Counted from the stretch's first letter, positions 26,101 through 39,000 are shown. The stretch is 64,000 nt of DNA from Crotophaga sulcirostris (GCA_013397455.1 VYZB01000273.1:880270-944269); one strand, 5' to 3'. Notes: generated from the sequence alone by a model not told the origin. Made by a program: numbers and translations.

Positions 26101-28000
26101 TTTTTTGATTATAAGTATTATCCATAAGAAGTTACCTGAGAATTTAAATTCCAGGGAAAATTGTGATTTAAATTCACAAAACCATCAAATGAATAATTTT
26201 AACAGATTCTCAGCTCTTCTTAAACAGATGACTGTGTGTTTGCAACTGAATGTTTGATAAATGAAAAGAGACAAAATGTTCTACTTTTCAGCACATTTTT
26301 ATCCACAGCTGGTGCACAGACTTAGACTGAGTGTATGTTAGCTTTAGCCGTGATTTTTCAAGTTGAGGTTTACTATATTTAGCTCTACATATATTTAGAA
26401 TTGATGGAAGTAAATTTTTTAACTTAGGAGAATGTTGCTGAGCTGGACTTTGTTCCAGCTGAAAAATATCAGCGGTGCTTCTTGATCCTACATCTACGAT
26501 GTCGAGAATTACTGACTCCAGGGACCCCAGCCGAACCCTGTGAGAGGTTTTCATCGCTCCTAACGGCAGAGTGAAGCAATTGTGAGGCACGCTTTTTCCT
26601 TTCCCAAATTCCTACACAGAATCCTACACCCTGATACATCCTGTTGAAAGCTCTGTGCTTTAATATATTTGTAACAGAAGGTACGTAACTGGTTATTAGC
26701 ATCTTACAGTATGTTTGAGACATATCGTACACATTTGGGAGAAATAAAGATACCTGGGGACTTGCCTAGGCATTTTTAATAATAGTTAGTGTGTTAGAAA
26801 CTATTTAACTTGGCAGAAACTTTTAGTATATATTTTTCTAAAAGGCTGTTTTCCTAACTAGTGCGGTAATAAAAAGGCAATTTCATATTCCCATTCCTAT
26901 TCAGTAGGTGTGACTCTGCTTCCACACCTGCTGAAACATTCCTTGAGTCATCGTAGTAATTACAAACATGCTTAATTTCATGTAATGTTTTATATATTCC
27001 CTATTAAACACATCCTTAACTTTTACAGAAATAATTACTGTATATATTCTACTAATAATTTTGTACGTGGCTGTGCAGAAGTTTTTCAATGTACTGCTTG
27101 CATTTCCCTCTGTAAAATGGTGTAACATTGCAATTCTGGCTACCGCTTGTGTTCTACTATTGACATTGATATTTTTAGCTATTCTCAATTTGCTAAGTAC
27201 TATACTAGTTCTAATTTATGAAAATATTATGATAAAGCTGTTGAGTCAAAACATTATTTGTATGATTACAAAATAACCAGCTCAAAGCTCTCACAATGCT
27301 GATCAAAATACCAAAGTTAATTTAGTTATTGAGAACAGCAATTCATTCAGATTGGTGAAAAACATAGTTCACAGCCACTCAAGGTAAATAACAACCAGTA
27401 AAAACTGAGTAATTTATTCTAGTTTGGTTATATCAGTGTAAGTACAATAATTCTGGACTTGAATAAGGAAAATTGAAGGCTCTGTAGCACTTTCACTCTA
27501 TCTGTCTCTGCCAAACTCCTTTAGTAAAGGTGTCAGCATCGCCCTGGGTTGTATCAGCATTTATGGGACATCCACTCTATGATCAGTGTAGTATCTTTCT
27601 GCTAACACATTGCTCTGTTTTCTTAACACCAAGACTGGCGTAATGTGCCCAAGCTGTAATGTGGCATAACTGCACCTTTTGTATTGTAAAAATACAGAGG
27701 AATTCTTCATGGTCTGTGTATATTCACTGAGCTGCTTTCAGCTGGGCTTCTGTTCTGTCTCACTGAGCAGCGTGTGGTCCAGTTCTTGTACCCATCCTTA
27801 CAGTGTCTTCACTCTGCATTTTATTTTAGGCTATAGCAAACAACAAAGAACACATCAGATTCCCCAGTGAGAGCAGTAAGAAATCTCAACCTGGCCAAAT
27901 GTTTGCTTTGCTGATGATGTGAATTAAGGTGGCAATCGCCACAGTCTGTGCTGTGGAGGAGACCTGCATCTGAACTACATGTGTCAATATAAATAATAGC
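23191..28000. other. Non-coding stretch, no confident gene
   Basis: This is AT-rich DNA with a homeodomain-site cluster at 23772-23893 (listed separately). At 25694 a fair acceptor (TTGTTCTCACAG) opens a 44-codon frame ending in a stop, with no convincing donor. At about 27831 TGCATTTTATTTTAG precedes a 30-codon frame to a stop. A purine-rich patch of GGAG/GAAA type lies at 25280-25340. I see no transposon. Confidence 0.5.
23772..23893. promoter_or_regulatory. Possible enhancer: cluster of TAATTA homeodomain cores
   Basis: Four TAATTA cores (23772, 23789, 23798 and 23888) lie within 122 bp. Two are spaced as a direct repeat, GTAATTACACTAATTAC. TAATTA is the core site of many homeodomain proteins. 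The surrounding 300 bp is AT-rich without simple repeats, as many conserved vertebrate enhancers are. AT richness alone could also produce this. Confidence 0.2.
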
Positions 28001-28056
28001 CATAGAATCATGGAATGGTTTGGGCTCAAGGGGACCTTAAAGATCATCTAGATCCT
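28001..28056 (-). mobile_element. CR1 extreme 3' tail, minus orientation
   Basis: CATAGAATCATGGAATGGTT, then GGGCTCAAGGGGACCTTAAA and GATCATCTAG, is the reverse complement of the last 55 or so bases of CR1, including the 8-mer end. The insertion is extremely truncated. Confidence 0.88.
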
Positions 28057-28689
28057 CTCAGTTTACTCTGCAATTAAATATCTTTGGTGAGTCACTTTTT
28101 TTCACATGATGCAATTATTTATGGCTTGTAAAGGATATGATATCCAAGTCAAGAAACAGACTTCTCTGGTTAGCGTGGAAAAGGCTAGACATCTGCGAAT
28201 GAGAAACTGGGAAATCGTGTTTGCTTAGGAGAACAGAAAGCCTTTGATGATATGAAATGTTCTCCAAAGCCAACTCAAATCCTTGCTTTAAGAAGCCCAG
28301 CTCTTATTTAAAGTTTTATTAGAGAAGGTGGTGACTCTCTAAAGCTCTGTGAGATTAAAAAAATGTGCAGAAACGTTTGGCATCTGGGCTCAGCCGCTTT
28401 GCATTGCGATGTGTTAGTCCCTCTTTGGAGCTACTGGGCCTGAAATTCTGTGTTTCTCAGCCAAAAATGAGTTTAATATTGCCTTGCTGATGGATGTGTG
28501 CTCCTATGAGAAGAACAGATCTCCTGCCCTTTGAATTCCCTGCTCCCACAGCCTACCAGCCAGCAGGGTTATCCGTCATCGCTCCCCTCCACCGGCACCA
28601 GATGTATTGAAAAGGAGGAGAGAGAAGCCATGAATTTGGTTATAGCCTGCTGAAGTGCAAAATGAATTGATGTGCCTTTGTCCTTTCAG
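28057..28689. other. Non-coding stretch upstream of a candidate exon
   Basis: Unique sequence without a recognisable repeat. GC rises around 28500-28620. A pyrimidine tract forms a strong acceptor at 28689. Confidence 0.5.
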
Positions 28690-28740
28690 AGCCGGCATGG
28701 CTTGTGATTTATTTCGAAGAAAACGCGTTCAACTTTTAGA
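28690..28740 (+). other. Candidate coding exon, 51 bp, phase 2 to 2
   Basis: The acceptor TGTGCCTTTGTCCTTTCAG ends at 28689 and a donor GTAAGC starts at 28741. Only one of the three frames is open, entering with one base to complete a codon and leaving with two. It reads AGMACDLFRRKRVQLL with a basic centre. The exit phase matches the entry phase of the candidate terminal exon at 32383, and the joined codon would be GAA. I do not recognise the peptide. The exon is short, so an open frame alone means little. The value is in the paired splice sites and the phase match. Confidence 0.27.
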
Positions 28741-31700
28741 GTAAGCAAAGAGGATCCATCTGGTGATTTTACAGCTCACGGACTATGAGAGAGACTGAAG
28801 TGACAGCTTTTATAGCTCTGTTGTCTCAAAATCTGAAAACATTAAAAATTTTTTATTAGAAGAAAAGACTGATCAGGAAACAAGCCTATACTGGGAATTC
28901 GTGTGAAGAGTAATTACCGACCAGTTCATTGATACATAGAGTACAAGTCAAATTTAGAAATTTTAAGTTTTACACTTTTTATAGAAATAAACGGATGTGT
29001 GATGAAAACATTACATCTGATAACTTGGGCTTACAGGAGGCACAGGCAAAATTAGTTCATTAAATACTTACCCAGCTTATTCAGATCTCTTTTGAGGAGT
29101 TTGAAACATTTTTTTTGCCAGAGTTAGTGTTGCATCTTGCTAAGCTTAAGTATAGGAGACAGGCAGGAGTCCTACTTCACAGATTCCTTCTCATTCTCAA
29201 AGTACAATTAATCCCTTCTTCCCAGCCCCACCCTATACATTAGTTGGTCTGATTAATGCCAGTTGTCTATTACTGCAATTCATTTGTATGTAACTTGTCT
29301 TCTGTTTATTTTAATGTAAATCAACTAGGAACAGAAATAGTCCCAAAGAGGTTTGTCTTTTATAATGGAATATTTAATGTAGGAATGCTACAATATTTTA
29401 AAACCTGAAACCTACTAAAACGACTTCACTTTTGCACTCTATGTGTAATGTATCAGTCGAGGTACTAAAAGCAATTTGGAAGGAAAGCATATGCCGTGCC
29501 AAATTAAGAGATTAAGGGAAGTATATATGAGCTAAAAGCATCAAGCTTCTTGCCAAACAGGAATTGTCAGTTCTACTTTTAATAAATATGGTTCATTTAC
29601 AGAAAATAGGAGGAAATCTCAAGGGAAAATGATCTTGCTTATTTGAAACGGTTATTAAAACTTTAAAAATTAAAAACTGAAAATGATGAGCTGAGAAGAA
29701 TCAGCTGTAAATGAGCACATAAAGGAAAAGGATGTTTCATGCTCTTATAACACATATGGTTGTGTTAAAAGAATTTAACTCTTATCAACCATCAGACTTA
29801 AACTGAAGGTGGTGGTCAGGGTTTTATGCATTTTCTTATTAACTTTTTTCTGCTGAAAAAATTGGTTTTAAAGCTTGAAATGTGGCAAATCCTGTAGAAA
29901 GATGCCCAGAGGAAGGAAGTCTCTTAAGATCCATGTTGAGAATGTGCTCTCCATTCAGCCCATTGACTGTTAGCTTTGTTTTACTAGAAAAAGATTAAGT
30001 AGTATATTTATCTTGCACCAAAGCTGGAGGATTGCAGAACTGCATGAGGTGCTGGATTGTCACATGTCGAGAGTTCAGTTTCTCCTACTATTTCATGTTT
30101 CTATTTCTGCTCTTCTGAAATGCCATGGAAGCCTGAAATTTTAGCAATACATTAATACTACTTCTTGCTTATGATTTCCTTCCAGTTTCCTTCTGGAGCA
30201 GAAGGATGGAATTAAATAGACATAAAACTTTGGCCAGACTAGAAAAAACTCTTGCTACTGGTCTGTTTTGCAGAGTCAGTTCAGGTAGTGACTTGAGAAA
30301 ATTATGTACAGATATTGACAGCCCAAGTTTACTTTCTGAAATGTGTTTAAATGGCTTTTTAGTAATAAAAAAGTCAGTATAGTAATGTGTAGCAATTAAA
30401 GCCAGAAATGTGAGATTGCCGTTTTCTAAAAAACTTTTATTTAAAGGCTCAGAAGGATGATGTGATGCAACTAAGATACTCCTATCAACTGAGAAGTTTC
30501 TGAAGTAAATTCTGCCTATTCCTGTGGCACAGGCTGTTTAGGTAGATTTACAACATAGCAATACTCTTTTCTATGCTGATGAAGTTTCACAAACAACCTT
30601 TTGCACACAGCTGTTGCTTTCCAGGCCATGGTCAGGGGTTACTGATGCTGTAGCACAATCAGTATTCAGATGTTTCTGTCCAGGTTCTTCTCAATTCCTA
30701 AGATTCCTCTTTACTGACAATTTAAAACCTTAATTTCTGCAGTTTATACCATCTCTGAGGTTTATATCAGAAGAAATGTGCTGGGATTCCTTGCTAAAGC
30801 CAGAAGCTGGATTTGTGTTACTAAGATAGAATTAGCATTTTTAGTGAATGGGGCTCTAACATATATGTATTGGGATTGTATGCTGCAATCCTAGTCCATC
30901 CATACTCAAAATGGTAGGTTTCCAAATCTAAAGTACTTTTGGGATCGAGTCTGTCAAAGACAGCTCTATCAAAGATATCCAACATTAATCTAATGAAATG
31001 GGACTATAAATTATGTCAGTGTGAAGTGAAACACTTAGCAGTTCCGCTGCATAAAATGAGACTGGCGGCATCTTCCTTGCTGCCATGTGATGTAGTTTCT
31101 TAATTACAACCACAGCTGAAATGAGTAGTCTCTGGGAATTGGAATGAGTTCATACAAGCACTTACATTATCAGGAAATATAAATAGTTTATTTATTTGCA
31201 CGGCAGCTACCATCTTCCTACTATCAACCTACTATAGGTTTTTGATGGACACTTGTGCTGTCTTAATACACTCAATTCAAAAATGTTCTTTTGTGCAAGG
31301 AATTTATGGCAAAAGCACTGTAATTTAATTTAGCATAATGTCGTTAAAACAATGATGTTTGTTTTTTAAATGAATATTTTATATGTTGTGTTTAATTAAA
31401 ATAAAAGTCTGCTACTGATCTAAGAAACACAAAACAGACTTGAGCTCGTATTTATGAAGTGTAACAATATTGGCAAGAAGCAACTTATCTTGTTTATGAG
31501 ACATGCCTCCCATTACCGCTACAGATTGCAGACGTTTTATTGCTGAGTTTTACATGGTTTACAATTCAACAAATGTAGCGAAACTGTCATCATGAAAATA
31601 AGCCTATAAATGTAGGTTTGGAGGGTATTGTTTTTAAGGATAGTATTTACAGATCAAAATGTGTTTCCGGTAACTCTGTGTTCTGGAAGATTTCTTGCTT

Positions 31701-32382
31701 TTATATCCCTGTAAAGATGGAGCAATCCCGGGGAACACGCTTCCAAATACAAAAGAGAAGTAGGTGATTTTTTTTTGCGTCTATTTTTAAGTTATGTATA
31801 AATGACAAAGCTTGGTTTGATTATCTGAAAATGGGGTTAATTGGTTGGAGAAGGAAAAGACTTGAAAAAATGAAAATACTTGAAAAGCCCATGAATATTG
31901 AAATTATTAGATTTACTCTATGATGAGCAGAGCTGCAGACAATGGCTCTGGTAGTCCCTCTGCTATGAGGAGTGTCGGGTTGAGAACTGAGCTCTTGCCA
32001 CACACCTCTGTGTCCTTCACAATATTTTGCTTTAATTAATGGAAGCATACACAGGTCGAAATATGACTCAAAACTTGTATTTTTTTCATTAAAACATCTG
32101 ACAATGTTAAGTATCTCCTATATCTAGCCATTTAGTTGCATATCTTTCCAGGATGCTCATTAGCGTGGAGGACCTGCACTTCGATAATAATAATAGCATT
32201 GCAAGCTGAAGACTCTGCTGCAAGAAGAGGTGATTAATTAAAGCAAGGTTCTTGTGATACCAGCAGATCTTACCCATTTTTCATAGGAGAAAAGGTGAGA
32301 TGAGCAGTGAAGTGGATGTGCACGCTTGTACCATGTGGCATGGCAAGACCAGTGGCTAAAATTTGTTTCTTTCTTCTTCCAG
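28741..32382. other. Non-coding stretch (possible intron)
   Basis: AT-rich DNA without open frames of note on either strand and no recognisable transposon. It starts with a GTAAGC donor and ends with a long pyrimidine tract and AG (TTTGTTTCTTTCTTCTTCCAG). This fits an intron of 3.6 kb if the flanking candidate exons are real. Confidence 0.4.
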
Positions 32383-32461
32383 ACGAGGAGCACAGCAAGT
32401 GCAAATGAAATCTCTTGGTGGTCGCTACAAAACTGGTCAACTTAATGAAATGCAGAAGTAG
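32383..32461 (+). other. Candidate terminal coding exon with stop and polyA signal
   Basis: The acceptor TTTGTTTCTTTCTTCTTCCAG is one of the best in the window. Entering in phase 2, the frame reads 25 codons: RGAQQVQMKSLGGRYKTGQL, then NEMQK, then TAG at 32459-32461. An AATAAA hexamer follows at 32521-32526, about 60 bases after the stop, a normal spacing for a short 3' UTR. The phase agrees with the candidate exon at 28690-28740. I do not recognise the C-terminus. Alternatives are a non-coding RNA exon or chance. If true, the gene extends leftwards on the plus strand with introns of several kilobases. Confidence 0.28.
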
Positions 32462-35111
32462 ATATCACAAAAAAGTTGTTGTTTTCTTTCTTCATATTCA
32501 CATTTATACAATGGAGGCAAAATAAACAGGAACAAAATAGAGTAGTTTCAAGCTACAAAGTGGTATAAACCCCTGCGCACTATGGTTTTTTGAGACCTCG
32601 TGCCTGTTGTCTTCGCTGCTCCGTCTCATCCTAAGCGTGTTCCATGTTGCCAGATTTCTTTTAAGTTTTTTTCAGACAACTCAAAATCCAGAGATTCATT
32701 ATCCTCTGACTTACTCATTTTTCACATAACAATATTTTGACCAGTTTAATCATCTGCATGGAAAGTGTGGAAGTCTTGGCAGCTACTTGGCATACTAAGA
32801 TAGATTCCCAAAAAGACCAGATATGCTTCTGAAATATTGGAGTAGAAATGGTGATACATAATTTGCTTATTAATCATCTGGGAGAACAGACAGAGTAATG
32901 TGTCTGCTCCTCACTTACTTTTCTCCCTCTCCCCAAATTGTTTCTTGTCTAAGTACCTGAATCACTTAGGATAGAAATCTGTGCTTCGTTGTTTCGTGTT
33001 TATTTGGCTCCATGTCGTCTTTAGGAAAGCAAAATGAGTTTTTAAAATGTTTTGCCTAGTTATTCTCTGTTTCTTTTTTTTTTAATAAAGTGCATATTCT
33101 AAAATTATATAGTTTTAAGTCTGAACAGTGTAAGTCTTAAATGGGATAAGTATTCAACTGCTTTTTAGCTGCTACCCACTACACCCATTTTTTCACTTTC
33201 CTCGAAAAAATAGTGAACTGTGCACTGTCTTCATTAGTCATTGCAGTGTTGATGTTCTTTTAACATTTCATGACAAATTTACAATAATTTTTCTGGAATA
33301 AATAAGGCTACTTCAGATAGTTGGATTCTTCTTGGTAAATCTATGAGAAATTGAGCTTGTATTAGACAAAGTCAAATGCCTTTTCCGTGTGAGATGGGAG
33401 GCGGTGTGAAATAACACAACATGCAGAGAGCTAGATATTATGTGTTCTCTGATGTCTACACAGACAGACAAGTATCAGTGCCGAAAGTGATTATTCCAAC
33501 ATATTTCATATCCATATGTTTATTCCTCCTTTCCTACAAGATGGCAGCTTGCATGTAATGAAAAAAATGTGCAATGGGCTTAGATCCATTGCTGCATAAA
33601 AGCAACAGGGTTCTTGAACAGGAGTGATCTTAATATTGGCCTGTATCAAAATTGAATGTACTTCTGCTCTGCTTGTTAAGGAAATCGTCAGTATTGGGTG
33701 TAGCAGACTTAGAAGTGGTGTCCAAAGCAGAACTCTGGAGTTGGGACAGACAGGTGGGATGTTGCATCTAGCTGGAACATATAAAGGAAAAAAGAGATGA
33801 GACTGTTGCAATGACTGACAGCTGCTATGTTATTTCTGTCTTTCTAACTAGTTGCTTATTGAACTTGATGGAAAAGTAGGAAGATTTGCAGTTCTGTGCT
33901 GAGATCTGCAGCCTGCCCCAGTCTGGCTCTTACTGGTGTTAGTGAAAGCAAATGCAATGGAAGTATTAAGTGGTTTTTAGATGTAGATGGGCAAAGGCTT
34001 TTGTAGGTTGCAGAAAGCATAATACAAGTTAATACAGGTATTAGTTATAATTATCTAAGGATGTAAAAACTATATCTGTAAATATCATTCATGGTACTCC
34101 AAAAAATTGTTTTTTTAAAATTTGCAGTAGGTTATAGTGTATTGATTCTGATCTTACTCACTGCTAGGTTATCATAAAACCTACTGGTATAACATAAGGT
34201 AGGCAGATTATAACATACCCTGCTGTAACAAAGATTGAAGCCCTGATGCTTACTTAGGAATTTAATATATGCCAGATGTTTACTTTTCAGTTGAGGACAC
34301 ACTTGAAATTTATGAATATTTATATCTTATCTTATATATTGCAATTAATTGAAGCAATTAGGCTTTATGCTCATTTCTTTAACTAGCAAACAGACATTTG
34401 AAAGTCACTTTTGTAAGAATTACAAATTACAATTTAATCAATTAAATGATTTTTTTTTATTATGCATGTTCAATAATTCTCAGTTATGGTACTGATATCT
34501 AACGTTCTTAATGCTCGTTTATGACACTCCACCAATGCTTCAGGCAAATAGTTTCCCCTGAAGCCAACTCTTTGGATAAAACCCTGCAAACTAGCAGGAT
34601 ATGGCCTGTTCAGGCTCCCCTGACATCTCCCAGGAAGCTGGTCTGCACAGAGATGTTGTCTCTGCAAAAAGACTGCATTTGAATCCAACTGGTTTTGATC
34701 CCCTTCACTCTGGGTCCCAATACCAGACAAACTTTCCACCAGAACAGAGCACAAATTTATTTAACAAACTTGTGCAAAAATGTAGGGGAGAGTTTCAAAA
34801 TTCTTGTTTGTTGCAAGAATTTACAAGAGAAAATAATTCACCATGAGTTGATTTGTCAGAAGCTGCTGCTTTGCTTGTTTCTGAATAACTCATCTGGAAT
34901 CACTGTGCTCTGTTTTGAGGGTGGTTGATCCTTATTTCAGTGGTAATTCTGGATCCCCTCCCAGTAGCCTGCTAGACAATATTTCTCTGCAATCCTGTTA
35001 TTAACCATGACCTTCTCTTTTTTGGTTTTTTTTTTTTTCAGTGGAAATTTATTTTTATTTCATATCCTATTTTGTTTTGTTTTTCAATTTGACGTCTTTC
35101 TTTCTTTCCAG
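32462..35111. other. Non-coding stretch, no confident gene
   Basis: Includes the possible polyA signal at 32521, and others at about 33084 and 33297. At 34470-34850, read on the minus strand, an AATAAA is followed about 35-45 bases later by a TATTGGGACCCAGAGTG segment, which loosely resembles the end of an LTR. No paired LTR, primer site or coding is visible. Confidence 0.45.
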
Positions 35112-35265
35112 ATGTTCCTGGAATTTTTCAAGTTTCACTGTAAATCATGCAGCAATTGTGTAACCGTTGCTTCATCAAAGTGTGCTCAGACTTTGTACCT
35201 ATCACTTCCAGCATCTTTGGACACGTTATTTATTATCAGATCCAGGAGTACAGTGTGGTGTCCAG
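35112..35265 (+). other. Candidate exon, 154 bp, phase 0 to 1
   Basis: A pyrimidine-rich acceptor (GACGTCTTTCTTTCTTTCCAG, ending at 35111) and a good donor (GTCCAG|GTACGT at 35266) bracket 51 open codons plus one base. The other two frames are closed. The translation is rich in Cys, Ser and Phe (FHCKSCSNCVTVASSKCAQT in its middle) and I do not recognise it. A second, even longer pyrimidine tract with AG ends at 35041. The phase-1 exit matches an acceptor ending at 36480, after which a 58-codon frame runs to a stop. The unusual composition makes a non-coding RNA exon as likely as a coding one. Confidence 0.2.
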
Positions 35266-37090
35266 GTACGTCTCAGATCTGAAGACCATTAAGTTTGGCA
35301 GTGGATGCTTTTTCTTCTAAAATAGCTGTAATCTCAGCTCCAGAGGGAAGTTGGGGAGCTTTCATTCCCTTGTTTTCTCCCAGGCTTTATCCTGAGGCTT
35401 TTATCCTACTCTGCTCCCCAGTTGCCCTGGTCTGAGATACTCCCCCTCCTGCCTGACCTCTCTTCCCTGCTGATCCCGCAGCTCCAGGGAGTGAACTTGC
35501 CAGACACAAACCCCATTTCCACTGTCTGCCCTTCAAGTGTGCCTCCTGCCAACGTGGGTTTTTGTAACATTAAAGGCATTGAAAAGACCTATTTTAATTT
35601 CTAGTTCCTCAGTCCATCTGATGATGCCTTACTTTTATGCTGGCTGTGGCAAACGAAGAAGCAAAAAAGCGTTTGCGTAGAAAAGATTTAGAAGAAAGGT
35701 CTTAAAGATAGTAAAGCCGTTCTGTTTTGCTGGCACGGCGAGTCACTTGTACGAGTTCAGTTTAGACTTCTGGGAGCTTGTTGAGCTGCAGAATGCTGGA
35801 GCTCTGTGTTGTTGAGATGACTCTTACTATACTACGTGCATAATTATTTGCTGAAAGTGTTCTTTGTCTTGCCTTCCAAGTCAGAGGTGCCTCGTTACAA
35901 TTCACTTTGCAGTCATGATGCTGTCTTTGTGGACATTTTAATGTACCTGGATAGCAGATAAATGCTTCAGATTATTATTTTTTTCTTTTCACATTTTGAT
36001 AAGAGATATGGTTACCTATCCAAACATTTGAACATAAAATTGCATTCCGATGTTGCAAGTAGAAAATATATTTATTGGGAAATAGCCTTGAAATGTCACT
36101 TCATATGTTTGGAAAAATTTAAATTTGGTTGTGATGAGCTGCCAAGAATGGTGCATATGTGAGGTAATATTTCCATCTCATATGCAGATAATAATAATAA
36201 TAAGCAAACCCTCCCACTTTATTCTGTCAGCAACACTTATAAGTGTGCTGAAACTATTGTAACACACTATCATGCTTTCTAATGACTGTAATTCATCATG
36301 TGAAGCTATCAGCTTGAAAATAAAATATTGGTACATAGCGTGGAGATTGATAGCCATGGCTTCTTTATTGATTGCACTGGAAAAAATGGAAAAAAAGAAA
36401 GGGAAGAAAAAAGATTAATTTTTTGAAGCTGATAGTGCCATGATAACTCATTTGAAATCTGCCATTTTCTTTTTTTACAGTTCTGTATTATGTGGCTGCA
36501 ACATGGAAAGATACAGAAAATATGGTGTTATGTTTTCGTGCAAAAGCCAACTTCACATTATTTTTCTTTCCATATGTTTTTCAGTGCATTAAATATTTAA
36601 AACAGTGTCATCACTCCACAAAAATGAATATACCTGTCAACTCACCCCTATTAGTCCTTTAAATCTCAGTCTTTCTCAGCCTTTGAAGAGCCCTCAATTC
36701 TCTAACAGAAAAATCTTTTTGAAATAAGAGGGAAGCGGATTGAACAAAGCATGTAAAAGAGAAGTGTGCCTTTTCCCCTAGACAAGTCAGATGACATCTG
36801 ATTTTCTTCATTTTCCCTTACCTAGTTTGAAGTGAGTGAAGCAGATTCCTGGTTCCTGAAGTTCACGGTCCCTCTGCTGAGGGGAGAACAAGGCAATAAC
36901 AAAACTGAAGTCCTTCGACTGTAGTACAGGTGAGCGAAGCCTCAAATCAAACAAAAAAGCATGGGTGGGGGTGGTAGAAACATTGGAGTGGCCGCTACAA
37001 AATTCCATGAATGAATTTGGTGCAGTGTGGGTCTCTCCTCTACCCTATTTGGGAATGCTTGCAATAGCAACTGAGAATATTTTCCATAAT
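35266..37090. other. Non-coding stretch, no confident gene
   Basis: An acceptor at 36454-36480 (CCATTTTCTTTTTTTACAG) precedes a frame open in phase 1 to a stop near 36661. There is an (AAT)n run at 36188-36202. I see no recognisable repeats of CR1 type. Confidence 0.45.
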
Positions 37091-37117
37091 TTTGAGCCAC
37101 AATTATTGTGGCTCAAA
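37091..37117. repeat. Perfect 13-bp inverted repeat with 1-nt loop
   Basis: TTTGAGCCACAAT is followed by a single T and then its exact reverse complement ATTGTGGCTCAAA. The arms are of mixed composition, so this is not a simple AT hairpin. It could form a cruciform or be a dyad protein-binding site. No terminator role is implied in a eukaryote. Confidence 0.95.
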
Positions 37118-39000
37118 TCGTGTACATTATATACTTCTCGCTGGGTTCCAATTTCAGCCGTTTTATTTGGTTCCGAATTCGGTAGCCATGGTTACAACCA
37201 CTCAAAAGTAATCTCCACTTCTGAAAAAAATATGACCTTAATGTCTTTTTGTGAAAGTAAGAAAGCACAAAGACATTTCCAAGTATCTGTATTTGTTAAA
37301 TTCCAAATTGCCTTTCTAAAAATACAGTTATGAACTCCTTGGGAATTAGAAAGAAGAAATCTATTTCAGAAAGCACATTTTAAAGCAGTTTTATGCTGAA
37401 ATGAGTCCTAAAATTCTGGCCTTTTGTTCTTTGTCATGGAGTCATAAGGAAAGAGACCCAGTGATCATCCTTAGGTTACAGTGATCAGAATAAATAATGT
37501 CTTCTGATCTTTCTTCCACTCAAATCTTTTACTGACTTTTATGAAACTCAGCATTTTTCTTCAGTTGTAAAGTCAAGGTCCAAACTGTGTTCTGTTAATG
37601 CCGTTGTAATCTGTGGAGTTAGTTAACAAATGGTTTGTTTGAGACTGTTCTAGCTATAGTGGCAGATTTGGAAGACATTAAATAGTCTAAGAATAAGAAG
37701 AAAGATCAATGTCAGTGGTATAATAGCTTTAATTTATTTTTTAAAAAATGCCACCTTAATATTTTGGGAAAATTTTTCTGTTGAAACAGGGCTTGAGATT
37801 TGGCAGGAGTCCAAAGCCATTTGTAGTGGTGGGATTTGTGTCACTTCTCATGTTCTCTCTTGGTCTGGCTTTAACACCAGTCAAAGGATGTTACAAAAAT
37901 TTCTTACTTTTTTCAAGATCTTGGGCAACTAGATCCAAAGCTGTGTGCTATAAAAATACAAATATTCCAAATGTGAAGTTGGAAGGGTATAATGATTACA
38001 TTGGTTTTGTTATGCCACTAAGAAAATGCCATTTTGAGAAATCCTTCTTGTAAAAAAACCAAAATGTTCAGTTTCAGAAACAAGAAAATGTCACTAGAGA
38101 AGCTGGTGTTGTCTGGCCTTTATAACTAACATTGAAAAATTATTCTCTGCTTCTCCTGAAGCTGCTCTCTTTGGAGATCGACTATTTGAAGTCAGATTTC
38201 TATGGGGCATATTATGAGATACTAGAAAACCCATTCCATCAGTCTCATCATTATTTTACCTAATTCTTTACACTGTTGTGAGAGCTAAGGCATGATATTT
38301 TGTTATATTCATGGTAATTAAAAAAATTAATATTCTCAAGAGCCACCAGAAGTTCACAATATGGAAAGTTTTTACTCAAGTGTTGCGTTCTGCATTGCAT
38401 GCTGCAGTCCTTGGTCATAAACAATAGAAGTTTGGTCCTACTAATTACTCAAAATATTTATAAGATAGTCAGAACCATTTTTGACACTTTCACTGAAATC
38501 CCCACGTGTACAAATAATGTCAACCATACTTAAGAAATATTTTTGAATAAATCAGATTTCAAAGACATTCATGTTCATCTATCTGTTAGCTTCATAGTCT
38601 CACACAAGGACCTCACCACATCTCATTTCTTATTTTACATATTTTTGACAGCATTTGGAATGTCCTTAAGTTTCAAATGGACTGATTTACTTTGTTTCCA
38701 GCCATATTTTAAGAAACTTAGTGTCTGTAGATGCAGCTTAAGCTAATGCTGTCAGAGAAATGTAATTCATGAATGATTTGACAAATATTTAAAAGCCATT
38801 AAATCAGAAGGCAGCATGTTGTGTAGTCAAGATGTCTATCAGTGTTGGATATCTGTGATAATGTGGATGAGGAGTTTTATGAAGGAAGCATAACTTCACT
38901 GGAACCTTTCCTCAAGTACTGAATTCCTTCCAAAATGAGGGATATGGGGGAAGCACACAGACTTTAGATAAATAGAAATGAAGTAAAAAATGCCTCTCTC
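37118..39000. other. Non-coding stretch, no gene seen
   Basis: AT-rich unique DNA with short open frames of 60-90 codons, no domains and no complete splice-site pairs that I trust. Confidence 0.5.
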
